From assembly GCA_037145635.1 (NCBI GenBank), contig JBBCXB010000001.1:806001-870000 (forward strand): a stretch of 64,000 bases of DNA, in the 5' to 3' direction. Of this stretch, positions 58,285 through 64,000 are shown piece after piece. The number at the start of each line of letters is the position of its first letter. Position 1 is the stretch's first letter. The DNA comes from JAATFS01 sp037145635. GTDB taxonomy: Bacteria; Pseudomonadota; Gammaproteobacteria; Xanthomonadales; Xanthomonadaceae. The translations under genes were made by a program, and so were the position numbers. The notes under the pieces were generated by a model. That model had not been told where the DNA came from, searched no databases, and was given only the letters and a program-made list of their open reading frames with translations.

Positions 58285-58441
58285 ATGCGGCCCGGTTTGC
58301 CGGGGCGTCGCGCGAGCGGCACCAGGACCGGCCCTGATCGTTTCCGATCAAGGGCTTACAAGCAGGCAAGGGCAAGGATGGAAAGCGTGACCCTCGGGTC
58401 GCCGCCCGTGTCAGTGACAAAACACCATCAAGGACATTGCA

Positions 58442-58639
58442 ATGCCCAAGATCAAGACCAACCGGGCGGCGGCCAAGCGTTTCCGCAAGACCGCCTCCGG
58501 CAAGTACAAGTGCGGCCACGCCAACCGTAGCCACATCCTCACGAAGAAAGCGACCAAGCGGAAGCGCAACCTGCGGCAGACGAACCACGTCCGTGCCGAG
58601 GACGCAGGCCGTCTTGACCGTATGCTTCCCTACCTCTGA
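58442..58639 (+). CDS. rpmI: 50S ribosomal protein L35
   Basis: A 65-residue, very basic ribosomal protein: MPKIKTNRAAAKRFRKTASG, KYKCGHANRSHILTKKATKRKRNLRQ. Length and sequence are typical. It is followed by rplT after ten bases. Confidence 0.97.
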   Translation: MPKIKTNRAAAKRFRKTASGKYKCGHANRSHILTKKATKRKRNLRQTNHVRAEDAGRLDRMLPYL

Positions 58640-58649
58640 GGACTGAACC

Positions 58650-59009
58650 ATGGCACGAGTAAAGCGTGGTGTGCAGGCGCGCCGCCGCCACAAGAAAATC
58701 CTGACCCTGGCTAAGGGCTACTACAACGCCCGTCGCAAGGTCTTCCGCGTCGCCAAGCAGGCGGTCATCAAGGCGCAGCAGTACGCCTACATCGGCCGCA
58801 AGCAGAAGAAGCGCAATTTCCGTTCGCTGTGGATCACCCGCATCAACGCGGCTGCCCGCATCAACGGCCTGAGCTACAGCCGTTTCATGAACGGCCTGCT
58901 CAAGGCCGGCATCACCCTGGATCGCAAGGTGCTGGCGGACATCGCCGTGCACGACGCGGCGGGTTTTGCCGCGCTGGCCGAGAAGGCGAAGGGCGCGCTC
59001 GCAGCGTAA
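58650..59009 (+). CDS. rplT: 50S ribosomal protein L20
   Basis: A 119-residue protein that binds 23S rRNA early in assembly and often controls its own operon. MARVKRGVQARRRHKKILTLAKGYYNARRK start and FRSLWITRINAAARINGLSYSRFM segment are diagnostic. Confidence 0.98.
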   Translation: MARVKRGVQARRRHKKILTLAKGYYNARRKVFRVAKQAVIKAQQYAYIGRKQKKRNFRSLWITRINAAARINGLSYSRFMNGLLKAGITLDRKVLADIAVHDAAGFAALAEKAKGALAA

Positions 59010-59039
59010 TCGGACAGGGGTGATCCATACGGATCGCCT

Positions 59040-59104
59040 GCGGCCAGGGATGGCCGCACAAGTTACGTGATGGGGAAGGGCGCGAGTCCTTCCTCATTTT
59101 TTTT
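59040..59104 (+). terminator. Tandem hairpins with T8 run between rplT and pheS (terminator or attenuator)
   Basis: First hairpin GCGGCCA-GGGA-TGGCCGC (59040-59057); second GGAAGGGC-GCGA-GTCCTTCC (59074-59093, with one G-T pair and a GCGA loop), then CTCA and eight T. This is a full rho-independent signal 31 bases past rplT and 62 bases before pheS, so it must either end part of the transcript or be relieved conditionally. I see no Phe-rich leader peptide before it. Confidence 0.85.
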
Positions 59105-59166
59105 GTCTTCTGCATGCCGCGCCTGGACAGCTCCGGGCGCGGGATCGATGGGCCGGATACAAGCCG

Positions 59167-60162
59167 ATGAGTGAGATCGAATCCCTGACCGGGCAGGCGC
59201 TGACGGATGTCGCCGCGGCGCAGACGCCGGAGCAACTGGAGGCGTTGAGGGTCGCGCTGCTGGGCAAGAGCGGCCGCATCACCGCCCAGCTCAAGCAACT
59301 CGGCACGCTGCCGGCCGAGCAGCGCAAGGCCGCCGGCGAGGCGATCAACCTGGCGCGCGATGCCCTGTCCGGCGCCCTGGCCGAGCGCCGCGCGCTGCTC
59401 GAGAGCGCGGCGCTGGACGCGCGCCTGGCCGGCGAGCGCATCGACGTGACGCTGCCGGGACGCCGCGGCGAGCGTGGCGGCCTGCACCCGGTGACCCGTA
59501 CCCTGGAGCGCATCGCCGAGATCTTCGGGCGGCTGGGCTACGAGCTGGCCGACGGCCCCGAGATCGAGGACGACTGGCACAACTTCGAGGCGCTGAACTT
59601 CCCGCCGCACCACCCGGCGCGCGCGATGCACGACACCTTCTACTTCGGCGACGGACGCCTGCTGCGCACGCACACCTCCGGCGTGCAGGTGCGCTACATG
59701 GGCGAGCACACACCGCCGTTGCGCATGATCGCCGCGGGCAAGGTGTACCGCAGCGACAGCGACCAGACCCATTCGCCGATGTTCCACCAGGTCGAGGGGC
59801 TGCTGGTGGACGAGCACTCGACCTTCGCCGACCTCAAGGGCACGCTGGCCGAGTTCGTGCGCGCGTTCTTCGAGCGCGATTTCGAGATGCGCTTCCGCCC
59901 GAGCTACTTCCCGTTCGTTGAGCCCGGCGCCGAGGTCGACATCGCCTGGCAGCAGCCCGACGGCAGCACCCGCTGGCTCGAGGTGCTCGGGTGCGGCATG
60001 GTGCACCCGAACGTGCTGCGCGCCGTCGGCATCGATCCGGAGCGCTACACCGGCTTCGCCTTCGGCCTGGGCGTGGAGCGCTTCGCGATGCTGCGCTACG
60101 GCGTCAACGACCTGCGCGCCTTCTTCGAGAACGACGTGCGCTTTCTCCGGCAGTTCGCCTGA
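59167..60162 (+). CDS. pheS: Phenylalanyl-tRNA synthetase alpha subunit
   Basis: A 331-residue class II catalytic subunit. N-terminal coiled coil (about 1-85), then motif 1 LHPVTRTLERIAEIFGRLGYE, the FNFPPHHPAR-type ALNFPPHHPARAMHDTFY, motif 2 around KVYRSDSDQTHSPMFHQVEG, and motif 3 GFAFGLGVERFAMLRYGVNDLRAFFEND. Forms the alpha2-beta2 enzyme with PheT. Confidence 0.98.
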   Translation: MSEIESLTGQALTDVAAAQTPEQLEALRVALLGKSGRITAQLKQLGTLPAEQRKAAGEAINLARDALSGALAERRALLESAALDARLAGERIDVTLPGRRGERGGLHPVTRTLERIAEIFGRLGYELADGPEIEDDWHNFEALNFPPHHPARAMHDTFYFGDGRLLRTHTSGVQVRYMGEHTPPLRMIAAGKVYRSDSDQTHSPMFHQVEGLLVDEHSTFADLKGTLAEFVRAFFERDFEMRFRPSYFPFVEPGAEVDIAWQQPDGSTRWLEVLGCGMVHPNVLRAVGIDPERYTGFAFGLGVERFAMLRYGVNDLRAFFENDVRFLRQFA

Positions 60163-60174
60163 GGGCGCGGCGTC

Positions 60175-60276
60175 GGGATCGGGGAACCGGGATTGGCGAA
60201 AACGCCCGGTACCTGCCCGAAGCTTCGCCCGTTGTGACGTCCGATCCTCAATCCCCAATTCCCATTCCCCATTCCC
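60175..60276. repeat. Inverted-repeat element between pheS and pheT
   Basis: Two 22-base arms (60175-60196 and 60255-60276), rich in GGGAT/ATTCCC units, pair with a few mismatches around a 58-base centre. It fills the 123-base pheS-pheT gap, where most bacteria have a short gap. It resembles small intergenic repeat elements of Xanthomonadaceae; related units are seen before thrS and after the amylase gene. Confidence 0.6.
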
Positions 60277-60285
60277 GGCTCCACG

Positions 60286-62664
60286 ATGAAATTTTCCGAA
60301 AACTGGCTGCGCAGCCACGTCCCTACCCGGGCCTCCCGCGATGAGCTGACCGCGACGCTGACGGCGATCGGCCTGGAGGTCGAGGAGGTCACGCCGCTGG
60401 GCGAGGCGCTGGGCCAGGTGGTGGTGGCGCGCATCGTCGAGGCGGTGCGCCATCCCGAGGCGGACCGCCTGCAGGTCTGCCAGGTCGACGTCGGCCAGGG
60501 CGAGCGGCTGCAGATCGTCTGCGGCGCGCCCAACGCGCGGCCGGGGCTGGTCGCGCCGCTGGCGCTGGTGGGCGCGCGCATCGGCGAGCTGACCATTAAG
60601 GCGGCCAAGCTGCGCGGTGTCGAGTCCAACGGCATGCTGTGCTCGGCCAGGGAACTGGGCCTGGACAGCGACGCCTCCGGCCTGTTCGAGCTGCCCGACG
60701 ACGCGCCGGTCGGCCAGCCCCTGGCCGACTACCTCGGCCTGCCGGACGCCAGCATCGAGATCAAGCTGACGCCCAACCGCGCCGACTGCTTCGGCGTGCG
60801 TGGCATCGCCTTCGATGTCGCCGCGGCCTGTGCCAGCGAGGTGGTGGCGTTCGATGCCGCCGGCGTGGACGCGGTCTCCGCGCGTACGCTCGCGGTCGAA
60901 CTGGCCGCCGGCGCCGAGGCGCCGCGCTACTGCGGCCGCGTGATCGAGGGCATCGACCCGGCGGCCACGACCCCGGTCTGGCTGGCCGAGCGGCTGCGCC
61001 GCAGCGGCGTGCGTCCGGTTTCGCTGCTGGTCGACATCACCCAGTACGTCATGCTGGAGCTGGGCCAGCCGATGCATGCCTTCGACCTGGACACCCTGCA
61101 GGGACCGGTGCGCGTGCGCCGCTCCCGCGCCGGCGAGCGGCTGACCCTGCTCGATGGCCGCGAGGTGGTGCTGGACGACACGTTCCTGACCATCGCGGAC
61201 GGCGAGCGCGCGGTGGCGCTGGCCGGCCTGATGGGCGGCCTGGACACCCGCGTGACCGAGGCCACCCGCAATGTGTTCCTCGAGGCGGCCTATTTCCAGC
61301 CGGCGGCGATCATGGGGCGGGGACGCAAGCTGGGCCTGCACACCGATGCCGGCCACCGCTTCGAGCGCGGCGTGGATCCGGCGCTCGCTCCGCAGGCGAT
61401 CGAGGTGGCCACGCGGCTGGTGCTGGAGCTCGCCGGCGGCGTGCCCGGTCCGGTGGTGCAGGCCGAGCTGGCCGAACACCTGCCGCAGCCGGCCACGATC
61501 ACGCTGCGGCGCGAGCGCATCGCGCGCGTGCTCGGCATCCGGATCGACGATGCCGAGGTCGAGCGCATCCTGCGCGCGCTGGGCATGCAGGTCGAGGCCG
61601 GCGCCGACGGCTGGCGGGTGGTGGCGCCCAGCCGCCGCTTCGACATCGCGATCGAGGAAGACCTGATCGAGGAGCTGGCGCGCATCCATGGGTACGACCG
61701 GCTGCCGACCACGCTCCCGGGCGGGGCCACGCGCATCGCGGTGCCCAGCGAGACCCGGCTCGACGAGGCCAGCGTGCGCCGCCAGCTGGTCGCACGCGAG
61801 CTACAGGAGACCATCAACTACGCCTTCGTGGACGCCGCCCTGCTGGAGCGCTGGCAGCTGACCGCGGGGAACGTGCCGCTGGCCAATCCGCTCAGCGCCG
61901 AACTGGCGGTGATGCGCCCGCGGCTGCTGCCGGGGCTGGTGGCCACGCTCGGGCGCAATGCCGCGCGCCAGGCCGGGCGGGTGCGCCTGTTCGAACTCGG
62001 CAAGGTGTTCGCGGCCGCGGACGTGGCCGGGGCGGCGCCGGTGGAGACGCAGCACGTCGCCGCGGCGGTGTGCGGCGACGCCCTCGCGCTGCAGTGGGGC
62101 GAGACCGCGCGCAAGGTCGACTTCCACGACCTCAAGGGCGACCTGGCCTCGCTGGCCGCCGCCAGCGGGGCGCTCCTCGACTACCGCCCGTCGCAGCAGC
62201 CCTGGGGCCATCCCGGCCGCTCGGCCGACGTCTACCGCGATGGCGAATGCATCGGCTGGATCGGCCAGGTGCACCCGCGCCTGGCGCGGGCGCTGGAGAT
62301 CGATGTCGACGTGATCGCCTTCGAGCTGGCGTTGGCGCCGCTGGTCGCGCGCGCGGTGCCGCGTGCCGGCGAGCTGTCGCGCTTCCCGTCGGTGCGTCGC
62401 GACCTGGCGTTCCTGGTGCCGGAGGCGGTCGGCTGGGCGGCCCTGGCGGCCAGCGTGCGCGCGACGGTGGGGCCGCTGCTGCGCGAGGTGCAGCTGTTCG
62501 ACCGCTACGTCGGCCAGGGGGTCGAACCCGGTTTCAAGAGTCTGGCTATGGGCTTGATTTTGCAGGATAACTCGCGCACTCTGACCGACCGTGACGTGGA
62601 GACCGTCGTTGCCGACGTGGTGGCGGTCATCGAGCGCGAGCATCGCGCCCGGATCCGGGGTTGA
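60286..62664 (+). CDS. pheT: Phenylalanyl-tRNA synthetase beta subunit
   Basis: A 792-residue subunit. N-terminal tRNA-binding (EMAP/OB) domain (VVARIVEAVRHPEADRLQVCQVD, IVCGAPNAR), B3/B4 editing domains, B5 domain, and the C-terminal ferredoxin-fold anticodon-binding domain (SRFPSVRRDLAFLVPEAV, LQDNSRTLTDRDVE). Usual length is about 795. It is followed by ihfA after 22 bases. Confidence 0.98.
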   Translation: MKFSENWLRSHVPTRASRDELTATLTAIGLEVEEVTPLGEALGQVVVARIVEAVRHPEADRLQVCQVDVGQGERLQIVCGAPNARPGLVAPLALVGARIGELTIKAAKLRGVESNGMLCSARELGLDSDASGLFELPDDAPVGQPLADYLGLPDASIEIKLTPNRADCFGVRGIAFDVAAACASEVVAFDAAGVDAVSARTLAVELAAGAEAPRYCGRVIEGIDPAATTPVWLAERLRRSGVRPVSLLVDITQYVMLELGQPMHAFDLDTLQGPVRVRRSRAGERLTLLDGREVVLDDTFLTIADGERAVALAGLMGGLDTRVTEATRNVFLEAAYFQPAAIMGRGRKLGLHTDAGHRFERGVDPALAPQAIEVATRLVLELAGGVPGPVVQAELAEHLPQPATITLRRERIARVLGIRIDDAEVERILRALGMQVEAGADGWRVVAPSRRFDIAIEEDLIEELARIHGYDRLPTTLPGGATRIAVPSETRLDEASVRRQLVARELQETINYAFVDAALLERWQLTAGNVPLANPLSAELAVMRPRLLPGLVATLGRNAARQAGRVRLFELGKVFAAADVAGAAPVETQHVAAAVCGDALALQWGETARKVDFHDLKGDLASLAAASGALLDYRPSQQPWGHPGRSADVYRDGECIGWIGQVHPRLARALEIDVDVIAFELALAPLVARAVPRAGELSRFPSVRRDLAFLVPEAVGWAALAASVRATVGPLLREVQLFDRYVGQGVEPGFKSLAMGLILQDNSRTLTDRDVETVVADVVAVIEREHRARIRG

Positions 62665-62686
62665 GGCGGTAACCAGGGGATTGCTG

Positions 62687-62986
62687 ATGGCATTGACGAA
62701 AGCTGAGATGGCCGAGCGGCTGTTCGACGAGGTCGGTCTGAACAAGCGCGAGGCGAAGGAATTTGTCGACGCGTTCTTCGACGTGCTGCGCGATGCGCTG
62801 GAGCAGGGGCGGCAGGTGAAGCTTTCCGGGTTCGGCAACTTCGATCTGCGCCGCAAGAACCAGAGGCCCGGTCGCAATCCCAAGACCGGGGAAGAGATTC
62901 CGATTTCGGCGCGCACGGTGGTGACCTTCCGTCCGGGCCAGAAGCTCAAGGAGCGGGTGGAGGCCTATGCTGGATCCGGGCAGTAA
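62687..62986 (+). CDS. ihfA: Integration host factor alpha subunit
   Basis: A 99-residue DNA-bending protein: MALTKAEMAERLFDEVGLNKREAKEFVDAFF, FGNFDLRRKNQRPGRNPKTGEEIPI with the intercalating Pro arm, and VVTFRPGQKLKERVE. Works as a heterodimer with IhfB. Its 3' end overlaps the next gene by 20 bases. Confidence 0.97.
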   Translation: MALTKAEMAERLFDEVGLNKREAKEFVDAFFDVLRDALEQGRQVKLSGFGNFDLRRKNQRPGRNPKTGEEIPISARTVVTFRPGQKLKERVEAYAGSGQ

Positions 62987-63323
62987 TCGCGAGCTACCGC
63001 CGATCCCGGCCAAGCGCTACTTCACCATCGGTGAGGTCAGCGAGCTGTGCGACGTCAAGCCGCACGTGCTGCGCTACTGGGAGACCGAGTTCCCCAGCCT
63101 GGAGCCGGTCAAGCGCCGCGGCAACCGCCGCTACTACCAGCGCCACGACGTGCTGATGGTGCGGCAGATCCGCAGCCTGCTCTACGAACAGGGCTACACT
63201 ATCGGCGGTGCGCGGTTGCGCCTGGACGGCGAGGGCGCGCGCCAGGAATCGGCCCTGAGCAACCAGATCATCAAGCAGGTGCGCATGGAGCTGGAGGAAG
63301 TGCTGCAGCTGCTGCGCCGTTGA
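62967..63323 (+). CDS. MerR-family transcriptional regulator
   Basis: A 118-residue regulator. The winged helix reads YFTIGEVSELCDVKPHVLRYWETEFPSLEPVKRRGNRRYYQRHDV, followed by a coiled-coil dimer helix. There is no C-terminal effector domain and no metal-binding cysteine pair, so the signal is not known. The gene overlaps ihfA by 20 bases, a linkage common in Pseudomonas and Xanthomonas relatives. Target genes unknown. Confidence 0.94.
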   Translation: MLDPGSNRELPPIPAKRYFTIGEVSELCDVKPHVLRYWETEFPSLEPVKRRGNRRYYQRHDVLMVRQIRSLLYEQGYTIGGARLRLDGEGARQESALSNQIIKQVRMELEEVLQLLRR

Positions 63324-63367
63324 ACCCGCCACGCGCGGAACGCTGGAAAAACGTTCCGCAAAGCCGC

Positions 63368-63373
63368 TATAAT
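63368..63373 (+). promoter_or_regulatory. Probable -10 element of tRNA-Pro
   Basis: A perfect TATAAT 35 bases upstream of the tRNA. The matching -35 is weak. A GGAACG-CGTTCC hairpin (63338-63358) lies just before it and may end the MerR transcript. Confidence 0.5.
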
Positions 63374-63408
63374 CGCGGACCCGCCGCAGGGCGGGAGCTT
63401 CAGCTTCC

Positions 63409-63485
63409 CGGGGTATAGCGCAGCCTGGTAGCGCACCAGTCTGGGGGACTGGTGGTCGTCGGTTCGAATCCGGCTACCCCGACCA
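63409..63485 (+). tRNA. tRNA-Pro (anticodon GGG)
   Basis: A 77-base cloverleaf with encoded CCA. Acceptor CGGGGTA with TACCCCG; D arm GCGCAGCCTGGTAGCGC; anticodon loop CTGGGGG gives GGG; T arm GGTTCGAATCC. Confidence 0.97.
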
Positions 63486-63499
63486 AATCGGTCAAGAAC

Positions 63500-63539
63500 A
63501 CAGCGGCTTACGGTGATCCCGTCAGCCGCTGTTTTTTTG
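63500..63539 (+). terminator. Terminator after tRNA-Pro
   Basis: A 9-bp stem (ACAGCGGCT with AGCCGCTGT), a 15-base loop and seven T. Confidence 0.93.
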
Positions 63540-63612
63540 TGGCGACTTTGCGATGGCCACGTCCGGAATACCTTGCCGCGCGCTGCGAGCCGGCCTGCAG
63601 GCACCACGCCGC

Positions 63613-64000
63613 CTAGGCGCCAGGCTGCGCCAGCAGCGCCGCTTCCAGCCGCAGCAGGTAATCGCTGAAGCCGCGCGGTGCCCGTGCGCTGCGGCGCGCG
63701 CTGGTGAGCACGGCGGGTGCGCCGCAACGCGCGATGCGCTTGCCGGCGGCCACCAGGGCGTCGACCAGGGCGACGTCCTCGCTGCTGACCAGCGGCGGAA
63801 AACCGCCGACCTGCGTGTAGGCCTGCGCGCTGACGCCCAGGTTGGCGCCATGCACGTGGGCGTGGCCGTCCTGACGGGATTCGAGGCGCTCGAAGGCCTG
63901 CCGGGTGGCGGCCTGGTGGCCGCGCCAGTCGGCCACGCCGACCACGCCGCAGAACGCATCCGCACCGCAGTCCAGCTGAGCCGCCAGCCAGTCGGTCGGC
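63613..64000 (-). CDS. Family 2 glycosyltransferase, C-terminal part (5' truncated by window edge)
   Basis: The last 129 residues of a glycosyltransferase. Segments HGANLGVSAQAYTQVGGFPPLVSSEDVALVDALVAAG fit the GT-A fold acceptor region, with the ED motif and a GAN/GGF pattern common to GT2 enzymes. It continues across the window end, so start, donor and acceptor cannot be told. The gene ends 74 bases beyond the tRNA-Pro terminator. Confidence 0.82.
   Translation of the reverse strand, partial: PTDWLAAQLDCGADAFCGVVGVADWRGHQAATRQAFERLESRQDGHAHVHGANLGVSAQAYTQVGGFPPLVSSEDVALVDALVAAGKRIARCGAPAVLTSARRSARAPRGFSDYLLRLEAALLAQPGA

Noticed and set aside
59070..59166. Phe-rich leader peptide for pheST attenuation
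   Set aside because: A short frame MGKGASPSSFFL... has only two Phe codons, which come from the terminator T-run, and it lies over the terminator, not before it.

Overview
The window is high-GC DNA from a gammaproteobacterium of the order Xanthomonadales, most likely the family Xanthomonadaceae (Xanthomonas, Lysobacter, Luteimonas or Pseudoxanthomonas relatives). The reasons are the several large TonB-dependent receptors, an Oar-type receptor, a VirB7 with an extra C-terminal domain as in the bacteria-killing X-T4SS, a glucosidase with the catalytic layout of Xanthomonas XgtA, and tRNA and ribosomal neighbourhoods typical of the group. The genus cannot be fixed from the sequence alone.

Layout. 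1-8070 is housekeeping: the 3' part of pnp, a secreted DUF2272 protein, a Trm112-like gene coupled to nadC, divergent purE-purK, sodB, and a coupled grxD-SDR-marC operon. 8344-14360 holds two TonB-dependent receptors, one classical and one Oar-like. 14470-15858 is ppnN. 15977-22808 is a type IV pilus minor pilin operon (fimT-pilV-pilW-pilX-pilY1-pilE), followed by tRNA-Asn and a lone second fimT. uvrB and tRNA-Val follow.

26166-40852 is an accessory region. Two small unknown genes precede virD4. A regulatory gap of about 430 bases follows, and then virB7-8-9-10-11-1-2-3-4-5-6. The region ends with a DUF4189 secreted protein and a small exported protein. The order and the VirB7 architecture match the antibacterial Xanthomonadales type IV secretion system. 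No recognisable toxin gene lies in the cluster.

41106-55383 is a maltose/maltodextrin utilisation locus. It has a cytoplasmic GH13 alpha-glucosidase (xgtA-like), a TonB-dependent receptor, a GH97 alpha-glucosidase, an unassigned six-hairpin glycosidase, an MFS/GPH-type disaccharide transporter, an exported GH13 amylase-like enzyme and a LacI-family regulator. A shared 14-base near-palindrome, TGAATACGTATGCA, lies upstream of each of its transcription units and is the likely operator. Together these genes form a complete route from the outer membrane to cytoplasmic glucose.

55694-63485 is the classic translation operon thrS-infC-rpmI-rplT-pheS-pheT-ihfA-merR, ending at tRNA-Pro. The window closes in the 3' part of a family 2 glycosyltransferase on the minus strand.
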